From: Cryptomeria japonica
Lineage: Eukaryota > Streptophyta > Pinopsida > Cupressales > Cupressaceae
NCBI RefSeq assembly: GCF_030272615.1
Contig: NC_081414.1
Span: forward strand, 336,896,002 to 336,960,001
Length of the DNA stretch: 64,000 nt
Direction of reading: 5' to 3'
The notes under the pieces were generated by a model. It saw only the letters and a list, made by a program, of their open reading frames with translations, was not told the origin of the DNA and did no database searches. Position numbers and translations under genes: made by a program. Shown one piece after another: positions 1-11,544 of the stretch (positions are counted from its first letter, which is position 1; each line of letters starts with the position of its first letter).

Positions 1-293
1 ATATGGTTGTAGGATAAATTCCACCTTTGGTGGTGTTATCTTGACACCTTTAGTGGAATAATCTATTATTTCTCCTACCTACTCTTGTATATCGTTGGGC
101 CACATGTCATGATTGTGTAATCTTATTTCCCTATGGCCTTGCCTTTATAAGAATGCTCATGTACATTGTATCATTGATCAATTTTTGCACCTTGACGAGA
201 ATATAGTTTGTTAGATTGTTTATCTTGTTCTCTCTTTCTTTTGTGGTATTCATTGGCAATCAGATCTTGGGTTTTTGTAGGCAAATTCTTACA
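1..293 (+). mobile_element. 3' part of a Copia-type 5' LTR
   Basis: The stretch ends in ...CTTACA and is followed directly by a primer-binding site of the initiator-Met tRNA type, which is what marks it as the 3' end of a 5' LTR. A TATA-like CTTTATAAG lies near 143-151, in the expected U3/R position. The left end of the LTR is not seen and probably lies outside the window. The gag, protease and integrase relics downstream on the same strand fit a Copia element. Confidence 0.7.
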
Positions 294-305
294 TGGTATT
301 AGAGT
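294..305 (+). promoter_or_regulatory. Copia primer-binding site (tRNA-iMet type)
   Basis: TGGTATTAGAGT differs by only a base or two from the canonical plant Copia site TGGTATCAGAGC, complementary to the 3' end of initiator-Met tRNA. It abuts the LTR end at 293. Confidence 0.7.
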
Positions 306-1025
306 CATTGGGGTGCCATTGCATAGTCTTTTTGGAGAGATCTTGGTATATTTGTAGATTCACTTATTTTCAGATCTAAGGAGCAACAAATTTTTGGAGC
401 ATGCTATGCCAAATCCAAGCACCCTGCTGCATCTAGGAGGCCATTTCTATAAAATTTGCAAATTAGGCAAAAAAAAATTAGCCAAGTAGATCATACGGTC
501 AATACCTATCTGATGATATGATTTTTTCAAAAAAAAATTTAAATTTTTTTGCAGTTTTTATTTTGTTGTTGAAAAAGTTAAAAAATAAAAAATATTATTT
601 GTGGGGGGGGGGGGGGGGGTATGAGGTGATATTACCTGCAGTTGTTGCTACATTTTATGACAACTATGGTTTCCCCAGCCTCACTACTCATTGCTTGTGC
701 TACACCCAATTGCTTCCTCTAACGTCATTCCACATGCTTTGGTCATGAGCTTTGCCAGTCTCTCCGCCTCTTCGACCATGGTCTCCACCACCATCGACAA
801 CACCACTACCAACAACGATGACATCTTCTAGTGACAACTCAACCTGTGCCCACCACATGGCAGACAACTAGTGGTCACAGGTACAAAAACCTACAACACA
901 TGGCTCATTTTAATTTTCCAACCCTATAAGATTAGATTTGACATCATCGCTAACTCAATGCCTAGTTGGCACCAAATCATCTTCCAAGTGATCATATAGA
1001 TGACCTGACTTGACAACCACATTAA
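306..1025 (+). other. Copia untranslated leader, part 1, with a 17-G run
   Basis: There is no convincing coding frame. A homopolymer of 17 G lies at 603-619. The stretch lies between the primer site and the LTR-like insertion and is read as the 5' leader of the Copia element. Confidence 0.45.
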
Positions 1026-3597
1026 TGTTGGTATTAGATTGTCATTGATGTCAATAGTTGAGACGCTGCATTGAGTGTGAATGTCCCAGAGTCAAGATCA
1101 ACATGATAGAAATGATGTTATCTCATATTGGCAGAGTTGAGCAGAGTTGAGATGCTGCACTACATAGAGATGCATTGAGTGTGAGTGTGCCAAAGTGAAT
1201 ATCAACATGATAGAGATGGTACTATCTCATGTTGGTAGAATTAATCAGATTTCAATGTGGTTGAGCAAGTTGAACAAGCATGGAGTTTACATTTAGTCAA
1301 AGGCCACATAGAAGACAAAGAAGATTATTGGAGTTTTCTATTGGAACTTGTAATTGGACAGAGAAGACAAAGGCCATAGGGTTGTCAAGGCATTGGGCAA
1401 ATAGGCTTGACTCAAAAAAAAAGTTGTAGTATAGCATAATACACTGTGTTGGTCACACGACTATTATAGGGATTGCATAACACGTTGTGTTAGTCGAGAT
1501 GTTAGATACTCCATCTTATCACTTTGCCCACGAGTCCACCATGGGTGCCTTCTATACACAGAACATTTGTGAGTGCAAATACATATTGATGGGTCCCACC
1601 ATCCATCATGTTGTTGAATGAGATATGAGGGTTACGTGGACAAGAACCCTTGTTGACTAGTCTATGAAGCTGTGAGGAGCATGTGTGTCAAAGGAGGAAT
1701 TCAAATTGACTAGTGAATAAAAAAGGGAGAAAATGCTAAATAAAGGGCAATTGAAAGTCTATTTCCAAAATGGAGGTTGTGTACAAGGAAAAATCATATT
1801 GCAGAGGTTATTGGGTAAAGAAGGAAGGTGGCATTTAATATGGATTGTTGCTAGACTAAAGATGAGACAAGATAGATCATTTAGGGGCTAGAGTAGATTT
1901 TTGAATTTCCTTTTCAGAGGGAAAACCTTTGGAGTACGTAGATGACCACCAAGTGAAGTGAGTGGATATGGGTAGTTGGTGAATGAATGAATGTGAGTTG
2001 TAGGAGTGTAGGGGACTGAAAAAGATAAGAAAAAATGAGAGGATACAGAACACAAAACTAAAACAAACAGGTAGAGAAGCAAACCCAAGGTTGTAGCTAA
2101 TCTGGCTCAAAAAACACCACGCTTTTCACATAACATGAGGGTAAGTCGAAAAATACAGATCTCAGTCACGCTCGACAAAACTAGTTGTTCCTTTTATTTT
2201 TCGGCTATGTGTATAACACAAATGTTCATCAGTCGTTTTGGAGCCAAACTATCCACATCCCAAACCTAGAACGCCTGCATTACACAATGATGAGCAAGTG
2301 CATAACATAGGAAATCTTTAGTACGTGAAAGATTATCAAATAGTTAGAAGCAATATTGTTGTGTAGAGAGTTGAAAAGGGGGTGTAGAAGAGTGAACTCA
2401 TTCCTTGAGCAGAACACATGTACTATACGTGAGGTGTAGCAGTGAGAAAGAAGTGAAGAAGGTAGACACAATGAGAATATAAAGCACATACAGAAAAAAG
2501 AGAAGGTGCAGAGGAGAAAACTCAAAATGTCAGCATAACACAGTGTGAGCAAGTAGACAACACTGAAAGAGATTGCATACAGAATGATCAGGGTTGAAGA
2601 GGAGATGAAATACAACTAAGAAACAAAGTAGAGTGGAGACAATAAAGGACCAAGAAGGGTTATCAGAAGCACTTCTATGAAAAATCAAGTGAAAGGTGTT
2701 GCAGATTGTAATAATTGCAGAGGAGAGTTTAAGAGGCAAGTTTGATGTGAGTAGAAAAGCAGAGAGGTAAAGCAAAAAGGGGGGACACATAGAAAGAGTC
2801 ATAGAGAAAAAAATTGAAGAGACTGATGCAAAAGAGTGAACTTATATTTTTTGCATGTAATACTAGCAGAGTAAAGAGGTAAAGAAGGTGGAGTAAAGAG
2901 GTGAAGAAGACACTCAAAATAAGATGATATAGTGCAGTAGGGTGCATGAGAGGTAGAAAAGAAAACAAGTGAAGAAAAGATACATAACAAGATATTAATA
3001 GGGCTGAGAGTTGAAGAGGGGTTGTAGAGGAATGAACTCAGAGCATTAGCATAACACAACAACAAAGCAGGCATAACACTGCAAGCAAGCATCAGGAGCC
3101 TTGAACAAAAGTGTAGAATAATAGTGAGTTACAAAATCTCATTTGTAACAAGGTGTCTTACTGTAACTGAATATTTACTCATTGTATGTCATCTGAGTGG
3201 GTACTCGGATTAGGGGTTGGTGCTCCTTTGAGTTGGTGCTCATAAAGTTAGGGGTTGGTGCTCCTTTGAGTTGGTGCTCATAAAGTTAGGGGTTGGTGCT
3301 CCTTTGAGTTGGTGCTCATATAGATTAGGGGTTGGTGCCCATAAACTTGTAACCATACCTTTATTTGTAAGGCTAAATTAGAGCAGTAGTCTCTAGCAGC
3401 TTTTCTCATCGAGGTTTTTCCCCACTGTGGTTTTTCCTCATACACATTGTGTTATGTGTGTATGATGTGCATGTGTGTTCAATATTTCATTCTTTGATAT
3501 TTTTTCTCTCTGACTTTATTGATTTTATAGTTAAAAAATTAAGTTTAAAGTTTCACTGATTCACCCCCCCTCTCACTGGTCTATTTGTGTTCCTTCA
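1026..3597 (+). mobile_element. Probable LTR-like insertion (solo LTR candidate)
   Basis: The block opens with TGTTGGTATTAGATTG and closes with ...GTTCCTTCA, so it has TG...CA ends. Its last 250 bp contain the G/T- and C-rich motifs typical of plant LTR 3' ends (GAGGTTTTTCCCC at about 3410, CACCCCCCCTCTCA at about 3563) and a 38-bp minisatellite. The middle (1880-3090) is purine-rich and only gives spurious opposite-strand frames. The flanking 5-mers (ATTAA and ATTCG) do not form a clean target duplication, so the boundaries are tentative. It separates the Copia primer site from its gag by about 2.6 kb. Confidence 0.4.
3210..3352 (+). repeat. 38-bp minisatellite, about 3.5 copies
   Basis: The unit begins TAGGGGTTGGTGCTCC and recurs at 3211, 3249, 3287 and 3326 (periods 38, 38, 39). 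The last copy is partial. It lies near the 3' end of the LTR-like block. Confidence 0.85.
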
Positions 3598-4619
3598 ATT
3601 CGTAGTCATACAATCAAGTAGGCACCCAGTTAGTGCCACATGGATGCCTTGTCATCATACAACCTACACAATCAATGTTGCCATGCCACTGTACGACCAA
3701 CACAATCAACACCACATGGTCGATACATCATAAAATTGTAATTTAATTAGCAAGACATGTCAACAATTAGTATCACCATGTGGCAGCCTAGTCACATGCC
3801 ATGTCAACACATCTGCATGCCACGTTAGTGAATTCTGTACAACCACATCAATTGTTTGTACAATATGGACAACCATGTAGGTAGAGATTTTTTGGTTGTG
3901 ATGACCAAATGGCCTTCACATTTAAGCCCATGAGATATTGATGTCAGCACTATGTCAGCATACTTTTTGAAATTTTTTTACCCCCTCACCATTTAAGTTT
4001 TTGATTTTTTAGTCCAACTTTGAAGGCTCATAACTTGGTCATTTTGAGGCCTTTTTTAGTGCAATTAAAAAAAAAAAAACATCATTTGGGCTAATTTTTC
4101 ATGCTCCCCATAGTGGTGTGGTTAGTAATTGATTTTGGTGGGTAGATTTTTCAGAAATATTAGTTTTCCATAATTGTACTCATTCAATCCTCATTTTTAC
4201 AACTTCCTAGGCTTCATTCAGGCTCATACCACCTCCTTTTCAACTGTTGTTTTTTTTAAAGTGCATAATTTTTCATCTGCTTTCTTGTGGTGCTACTAGT
4301 TTTTCACCATTTTAAGTAGAAATATCACTTTCAAAATTGGTCTTTTTTGGCCTCATTTGGCATATGCACATGCTTGGATCTCAGTTAAGGTCTTGTGCAT
4401 TATTGGTTTGAGTCTAATATAGCCTATTTAAGGCAGTTGTAATATTGAAATCATAAGTCCACTTTTCCCTTGTTTGCATATGGCCCATTATACACACGTA
4501 TAAAGTACCAAATCATCATTTTGAGGGGGGTTCTTTGATTGAGTGAATTGGGGGGGGGGGGGGGGGGTGTCTTGTGTGATTGTGCCTTTCTCTATCTTGT
4601 GCTCTTTCATTTTTATTTT
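3598..4619 (+). other. Copia untranslated leader, part 2, with an 18-G run
   Basis: No gene is seen. The stretch includes an A run at about 4066 and an 18-G homopolymer at 4550-4567, and leads directly to the gag start at 4620. Confidence 0.4.
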
Positions 4620-5312
4620 ATGGGTTCTCCTAAACTTCCACTTCTAACTCCACATAACTATGCATCATGGAAAATTAAAGCATGGAGTAAGTTAATGGGA
4701 AAAGGACTAACTCATTACATAAATGGAACAATGGTAGCAACAATGAATCCTAAATCTGATCCAAATTCTTAAATAGAATGCCTCACAAAAAATTTTATGG
4801 CTCTTGGAACTTTGAGAAAGTATGTATCAGATGACCTCATCTTTCACATTAATAAATGTACTATAATTAAAGAGGTGTGGGACATATTTGGCAAATTGTA
4901 TGCTCAAGTTGATAAGATCAGGGGTTGCAAGCTTGATAATGATCTCACGATGTTGGATCTCGAGGATTTTTCTATAATCTAAGACTATGTCATGAAATCA
5001 ACAGAGCTAAGAACAAAAATCAAGGATTATGGCATCGACAAGCTTCCATCAGAGTATGCAGCCTTTATTTCTAGCTTCCAAACCTATTGATTGACTTCAA
5101 GTGCATTCACTACACCATCAGTTGATTCATTCAGAGAAATATTGATTCTTGAGCAAGCTAAGTTTATCAACATAGGGATTCTCAAGTCTTCATTCCAAGG
5201 CTTTGGTGGCTAATCAAGGGAATCTAGGAAAAGACACTAACAAAAAGTAGTCTAAGCCAAAGCCACAACAACATAGAGCACAATCATCCTCTCCACAACA
5301 AGGCAATACTTC
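4620..5312 (+). pseudogene. Copia gag (UBN2-type), broken
   Basis: The ATG at 4620 opens MGSPKLPLLTPHNYASWK, the typical N-terminus of plant Copia gag proteins of the UBN2 / retrotran_gag type, which package the element RNA. The frame continues through a TAA at 4770 into a second block (4797-4982, with ...IIKEVWDIFGKLYA) and through a TAA at 4980. A frameshift near 5200 leads into a Gln/Ser/Lys-rich tail, which would normally precede the zinc knuckle. No clear CCHC is readable. Several stops and a frameshift make it non-functional. Confidence 0.75.
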
Positions 5313-5439
5313 ATGATGACCATCCTTGACACTCAAAATAAATTGATTAGTTGACATACATCATTAATAAGAACAACATCAATTTTTCATCCACCTACAA
5401 GAAGAAGGATTCATCTCCTTCCACTTCCTTGCAGTCAAA

Positions 5440-5882
5440 AGGAAAAGGGCAAGAATTTGTGGCAACAACAAGTTCTTCACAAATAGTGGATACTTGACTC
5501 GGGTGCCTCTCATCGCACGAGTTCTATGAGGAAGTAGTTTTCCTCATTGGAGCCATCCAAGGTACCTCACATTTTCATTTGTGATGACACACAAGTGGAA
5601 GTTAAAGGGAAGGGTTTGATTGACATAAATGATGGAACATTTGAGAATGTTCTCTATGTTCCTAACTTGAGCACCAACCTTCTTTCAATCTACCAAATCA
5701 CCCACTATGGAAATGAAAATAAATTCAAGTTTACACTTGATTTAGTTGTGGTCAAAGAACTTGAGAATGATTCCTTGGTAGTAGTGGGACAAGCCAATCA
5801 CAACACAACTTTATTCATTCTCCCACTTTGTGCTTTGGTTTCCTTCTATCGCCTTATTCACTCATTCAAATTTAGAAAGTAA
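5440..5882 (+). pseudogene. Copia protease / gag-pre-integrase region, broken
   Basis: The retroviral-type aspartic protease motif ILDSGASH is readable at about 5490-5513 (DSGA codons from 5496). It is followed after a stop by a frame from 5547 with LYVPNLSTNLLSIYQI, the conserved Copia stretch between protease and integrase. The protease cuts the polyprotein. A TAG separates the active site from the rest, and the frame ends with a TAA at 5882, where the gag-pre-integrase zinc-binding region should follow but is degraded. Confidence 0.75.
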
Positions 5883-6003
5883 TCTATGGCATGAGCAGTT
5901 TGGACACCTCAATTACTACTATCTTCAATAGCTAAGCTCCAAGGTAATGGTCATGGGTCTCCCTTAAATCAGCTTTTCAGATGGTGTATGTTCATGGGGG
6001 TCC

Positions 6004-6755
6004 ATGGGAAAGCATCCTGAAGAGAAGTTTGATAAAGGGGAGTCTTGGAGAGATTTGAAAGTTCTTCATTTGGTTCACAATGATGTAGTAGGCCCATTTC
6101 TAGTGCCATCATCTAGCAAGGCCTACTATGACCTCACCTTCATTGATGACTACTCTCGCTTCACTTGGGTCTACTTTTTTGTTCACAAGAGTGAAGTGTT
6201 TGATAGATTTCTAGCCTTCAAGGCTCACGTTGAGAAGAAATTAGGGAAGCTAGTCAAGATTCTCTGCACAGACAATGGAAGGGAATATGTGAACAACAAA
6301 CTTAAGGAATTTTGTACTCTTGAGGGGATTGATCTTCAACACTTAGTTGCGTACACTCCACAACAAAATGGTGTTTTATAAAGGAAGAATATAACCCTTA
6401 AGGAAATGGCTACTTGCATGATTCATGCTCGTTCTCTTGGTCCCACATTTTGGGCAGAAGCTATCAGTTGTGCCACACAAATCCAAAATCAAGTTCCCCA
6501 TAAGGCTTTGAAGGGTATGAATCCTTTTGAGGCTTGGTGTGGTAGAAAACTGATTGTGAGACACTTCGGGGTGTTTGAGTGTCTAGCATAAGTGCACATT
6601 CATCCACAAAAGCACAAGGCATTAGAACCTCAGAGTAGGCCTTGCATATTTGTTGGATATCTCGAGGGTATTAAGGCATATAGACTTATGGATCCAAAGA
6701 CACATGAGGTATCACTAATACATTTAGTCTATAATTCCAATGGAGAAGGTATATT
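6004..6755 (+). pseudogene. Copia integrase, broken at the catalytic Glu
   Basis: The integrase core (rve domain) inserts the DNA copy into the host genome. The first Asp is in HNDVVGPF, then comes FIDDYSRFTWVYF, and the second Asp is in LCTDNGREY. The conserved PQQNGV is followed by TAA at 6379-6381, exactly where the third catalytic residue (Glu) is expected; the same frame then resumes as RKNITLKEMA. The C-terminal part (FWAEAI, NPFEAW, CIFVGY) runs to about 6755 through another stop at 6589. No reverse transcriptase or RNase H follows, because a Gypsy fragment begins at about 6781. Confidence 0.85.
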
Positions 6756-6780
6756 GTGACCAAATTTTTTTTTTTTTAAA

Positions 6781-7670
6781 GAAATGCTCGAATTCGTCGG
6801 AATTCCGATGGTAATTTCACATTTGGTTTCGATGGAGAAGACTATGTTTCTACTATTATCATAAAGAACAAAACACCTAAAAGTTCTACCCAAAGAACCA
6901 AAGTTGTACTAAAAGGCATTGGACCTTCTTCTGAATCTACCTCTGAATGTAATGCCACAACTCATCGAGGTAAGGTCACCCTGCAAGGTGCTCCAGCTAA
7001 AACCACCACTTCCTCATTGGCCAAACCTGAGTACAACCTAGTATAACAGTCAGGGAAGACACCTACGCTTATCTCAATCCTATAACTATTGCGTATCTCT
7101 CCTTTGCATAAAGCAATACTTGATAAAGTCCTAAGAAAAACTTCTATACCCACTAATCTAAACGTGGACCAATTTCAAGTCATGGTGGGATACCTTTCCG
7201 TTTCACATTGCCTTACATTCACCAAAGCTCATGATGCCTCCGTAAGCCAACCACATAATGCACCTTTACACATTGAAGCCTTCCTACACAAACATTGAAT
7301 AAAATGAGTCCTGGTAGATGGAGGAGTTGGTCTCAATATATGTACTTTGAACATAATAGTACAATTGGGATACTCGAATAAATATATGAATGCTACAAAA
7401 AAAATTACCATCAAGGTATATGATGATGAAGAGTGTTCATCTAAAGGCACAGTCACTTTACCTCTCAGAGTTGGGCTAGTAACTAAGGATGTGGTTTGTC
7501 AAGTCCTAGACTTAGAACTTGCATACAATATACTCTTGGGACGTCCATGGATTCATGAAATGAGAGTCATTCCATCAACATATCATCAGTGTATCAAATT
7601 CCTACACAATGGAGTTGAAGTGACCATCAAAGGCGATCTGAATCCATTCATATATTGCAACAATCTATGA
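6781..7670 (+). pseudogene. Ty3/Gypsy gag-protease region, broken
   Basis: One + strand frame (6990-7670) carries sequence typical of large plant Gypsy (Tat-like) polyproteins: a pre-protease region with ISPLHKAILDKVLR, a protease active-site-like VLVDGGVGLNICTL (about 7310-7350), and LAYNILLGRPWIHEMR (about 7520-7563), the conserved end of the protease domain. In-frame stops (TAA near 7046 and 7083, TGA near 7297 and 7308) inactivate it. Two of these stops sit where Arg (CGA to TGA) would fit. The join to the Copia integrase at about 6760-6785 is a T-rich tract. Confidence 0.8.
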
Positions 7671-8600
7671 CCTAGATCAGAAATAACAATCCCAGTCGAT
7701 CGAGAAGTTTTTCCATCTTCAGCATATGTTGATATAGAATCCTTGAAAGCTTCTACATCAAAACAAGAAAAGCTCAAAGAAAAATTCAAGATTAAAGACC
7801 TGGGATGTGGTGAGTATATCTTTCATGTTGATCAACTCTCACTATCTCTTAAGGTATTCAATCGACAGGAACAACCTACAAACAATTTGCAATATCAAGG
7901 AATTGGGTGTGAACCACCTAGTGTTGTGGCTACTAAGTTTGAATGAAAATCTCCTCTAGTGGTGCAAGTAACTCTTGATATCAATAGTCCTAAGAGTGGT
8001 TCTAGCAAAGAATCTATTGAGTGTATCGCAAGTCCTCTTGAGAAATTCTATAGCCTTACCATTTCATCCACTCATTCCATTTTCACTCCTCTCCCAGACT
8101 TGGATCAACAAGAATCACAAAAGCCCTTACTAATTGGGGATCAAAAATCAAGCTTTGAAAAGAATAATCTAAAATTCAAAAATAAAGAAAAGGCCTATAG
8201 TCCAAATCAAAATCAAAAGCTATTGGACTCTGCAAAAATCAAAGTCAAGGATAAAAATCCTATGAAGGAAAAAGAACAAGAGTTGATCTCCCCTAATATC
8301 AAAATAACTGGGGGGCAAAAGTTCTAAAATTTTAAGTCAAAAAGCATACTTGTTGATCCTAAGTCTCCATCATGTCATGATAATTTCACTTCTTTTCATA
8401 ATCATAAGCCTTCACCACTCATTCACTTGTTCCACACATCCATTCCCTTCGGGCAATACATCATGGACCTTTAATGGAACTTCCTTGAAGGGTTTTGTTA
8501 TCAGGGATGCAGAAACTTCTTTAGGTGACATGCATATGCGCCTATGTAGTCCACACGCTAGTAATTCTATCTCAGTTCCTTTATCAAGGAAGATAGTCAC
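7671..8600 (+). pseudogene. Gypsy polyprotein linker between protease and integrase end
   Basis: The protease frame continues, with stops at 7668 and 7944, through a low-complexity Lys/Ser/Gln-rich segment to 8327. Then the frame changes. No reverse transcriptase, RNase H or integrase core motifs are found in any frame, so the catalytic part of pol has been deleted here. The function of the linker is unknown. Confidence 0.55.
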
Positions 8601-8868
8601 TCAAGAAACACATCATCCAGTCAAGGAACAACATAGTTACAATCATAAGGTTAAGCCTCATACCTTTGAGGTGGGTGACTTAGTTCTCAAGGAGAATCTA
8701 AGAAATCAACAAGACCGAGAGAAAAAAGAAAAATTTGAGCCCAATTGGCTTTGTCCTTATGTCATCATAGCAGTCTACGGATCAGATGCATATCATCTTT
8801 CGACCCCAGATGGAGAACCTTTGGAAGATCTGATCAACAACATGCATCTTTGCAGATTTTACGCATAG
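8601..8868 (+). pseudogene. Gypsy integrase C-terminal domain fragment
   Basis: The frame reads FEVGDLVLKENL, then KFEPNWLCPYVI, then PLEDLINNMHLCRFYA and a stop at 8868. This is the DNA-binding C-terminal tail of plant Gypsy integrases (the GPY/F-type region). The usual W-L-G-P-Y is altered to W-L-C-P-Y. It lies in another frame than the protease part and lacks the integrase core upstream, so it marks an internally deleted element. Confidence 0.8.
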
Positions 8869-9400
8869 CTCTCTAGAATATCCTAGTTCAGAAATACAAA
8901 AAGAGAAATAAATTCATCCAATGGTGACTTCGGTGGCGCCTTGGGAAAGTACCATGGTGAAAACCAAGTTACTGGAGCCATGTGTAGAGACATTTCTCCT
9001 CCCTCCTTCAGGATTCAATCTCATCCCTTCACTTTGCACACACTCACAGCCTATCCATCCATAATAAACTTACCCATTCCCATCATGGCTTGTTATTGAT
9101 CTACCTAAGATTGGTTAGTCATTCATAATAATCCTTCCTTTTCACCCCTTTCCATCCATAATAAATCAGCTCCTATATGTGTCTAAGGCAAATCCTAAGT
9201 CTAGTGATGGGTGTGGAGCTAAGAGAATCACATGTTTCGAGGAGTACAATTTCTTCCAGTTTTCATCTGTCTATCCGTGCACAATCTGCAATAAAGCAAC
9301 ACTTACATTACGGATCCTCAAAAAAGTTTTGTCTTCTCTGTAATAAAGTATTAGTTTCATGGATTTGGTCAGTTTTAGATGAGATGTAAATAGAAGCAAT
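8869..9400 (+). other. Post-integrase non-coding part of the Gypsy fragment
   Basis: The text after the integrase stop includes CTTGGGAAAGTACCATGGTG, a kind of sequence seen after integrase in Tat-like Gypsy elements. No 3' LTR is recognised before sense switches to the - strand gag at about 9647. 9401-9646 holds nothing recognisable. Confidence 0.4.
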
Positions 9401-9646
9401 GGGATCTCAACAAATCAATTCTTTTAGTAGACTCGAACAACATTATGGTTCAGTGCTATCTATCCTTTTTCTGAAAGTAAGGTTAACGGTTGAATCATAG
9501 TCATAGGGCACTTTGGTATAGTTGGCTTGATTATCTATGGCTTTGGCTTTTCCCTTGTCATGTTTAGGGAATGGATCCTTAAACATCTCATGTTATTGAT
9601 TGGATGTATGTCCATCAATCTCAATGTCACCTCTATCAATAAGATC

Positions 9647-11544
9647 CTATATAATGTTCTTCAAGTGATGATGATTTCCTATTTTATGTCCCTTGCTCTT
9701 GTGATATTCGCAGTACTCATCGTCATTCCACCAATTTAGTTTGACTTTTGGTTCATGTGGAGGATTGTCTAGAATTGTTATTAGCTTGTTTTCCACTAGC
9801 TTCCTAAAAGCTGACTCAAGTGGTTCTCCAAATGGGGTGTATTTCCTTTGTGGTTTTGAATTTCCTTGAGCATTTACTTGGTTGTTTGTAGAAGAACTTG
9901 GTCCTAAACGAGTAATTTTTGGTCTCACTATGTTAGCATCAACTTCGCCATCATTTACTGTTTGTCCTTTTCTTTAAAATCTTCTTTATTTTCTATAAAT
10001 ATCTTGATGATACCTTGCTCAATTAAGACCTTCTCTATTGCTAAGCCTCTCTCAATGACTTCCTTAAAAGTGGACAAACAAGCTTTCCTCAAGTCATAAC
10101 CAATTTCTATGTTGACATTCTGTGTAAAAATCTCTACCATTTGTTTTTGTGGAATTTCACAAGAGCATCTACTGGCTAAATTCCTCCATCTTTGTAAGAA
10201 TAATGAAAATTACTCCCCATCTTTCTGTTTGGTATTGCACAAAGTGGCAACTGATATATCTGTCTCTATGTTATATGAGAAATGTTGGATAAATGCCTTT
10301 GCTAAGTCACCCCATGACTTAATTCTAGGTGGAAGTTGGGAGAACCATTCCATAGCTTTTTCAACTAAGCTTTGTGGAAACAATCTCATCAAGTATGTTT
10401 CTTCTACTGCTACCTAAATACAAGCTATGAACAACTGTCTTATATGTGCCTTAGGGTCCCCTTTGCCTTTGTACTTTTCAAACTTTGGTGTTACGAAGTG
10501 TGTAGGAAATGGAGGCATTGGAATGTTTCTATCAAATGGATAGGGACATATATCTCTCATTGTGTGAGATGGTTTTGGTGTATTGATGTCCATCTTCTTT
10601 TGTAAGTCCTTGATTTGCTGTTCTAAATTGTTTTTGGGTGGAGACCGACTTCTTGGACCATATCCCATGCCCGCGCCACCGGGTGGAGGAGGAGGATAAT
10701 GCATGCATGAATGGTATTGATCATAAACATGTTCATATGGAGGGGGTCTATAATGATAATGCGTGTAGGGACCACCTGATATAGGGTCATAATGAGGATT
10801 GGAATGTCTATTTATATCATGTTCTATAGGCATATCATGAGTTTGATCTTGTGTACTGCCCTCAAATTTGACACGGGGTTTTCGTGTGTCTAAATTTTGA
10901 GCATTCTTTTGGGTATCCAATTGCTTTTAAGTTTGGTCCTTAGTATTGGTATGCAGTTGAGTGTATTTATCTGCATAAGATTTTTATAAGGGTCCATGTA
11001 GACAAAATTATTGATGAGATGTTATTTCTTGAGTATCATAAGCTTGATCATGTGTATTTGGGATCTTAGGTTTTTGAAACAATGATGATGGTGACTTAGG
11101 CACGAAATGTGGTCCTCTATTACCTCCACTATTAGGTCTCCTTTGATCCATGTTGACTTGATTTTCTTGAGTAGGTCAATTTTCTATTATTTGGGACATG
11201 TCAAAATTGTGAGGTATCTTAGCTCCATTTTGTGCCATCACTTGTAGGAAGTATTGTCTATCTCTTCTCATGATTTCTTGTATCATCTTGTTGAAATGAG
11301 GATCCATGATTTCATCTTCCACCTCTGTTGAGTGTATTGAAATATTGTCAACATTGTCATCTTGTGCATCAGTGTTGTTTTTATTATCCATGTTCTCAAT
11401 ATTCTGAATGTTGCTATAGATGTCCATGTCAGGTAATGTGGTATGTTCAGAATTAAAAAATATATCATTATCGTACTCATAGCCACTCATGTTTGCGGAC
11501 TCTTGAGCTTCCCTCCTAGATTTTTGGGAACAAATTTCAACCAT
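9647..11544 (-). pseudogene. Ty3/Gypsy gag, broken into several frames
   Basis: Reading from 11544 downward, an acidic Asn/Asp-rich N-terminus (11544-11176) is followed by a Pro/Tyr/His-rich block (10920-10414) ending in KFEKYKGKGDPKAHIRQLF. Next comes the capsid-like retrotransposon gag core (10392-10210, with EKAMEWFSQLPPRIKSW), then 10140-9955, and a zinc-finger-like YCEYHKSKGHKIGNH (about 9715). The order is that of Tat/Gypsy gag, which forms the virus-like particle. Stops and small frameshifts break it. The protease that should follow is missing on this strand; a protease region lies just beyond in the opposite orientation. Confidence 0.8.

Noticed and set aside
1877-3092. A series of - strand frames of 66-111 residues
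   Set aside because: They overlap each other in different frames over purine-rich LTR-like DNA and show no motif.
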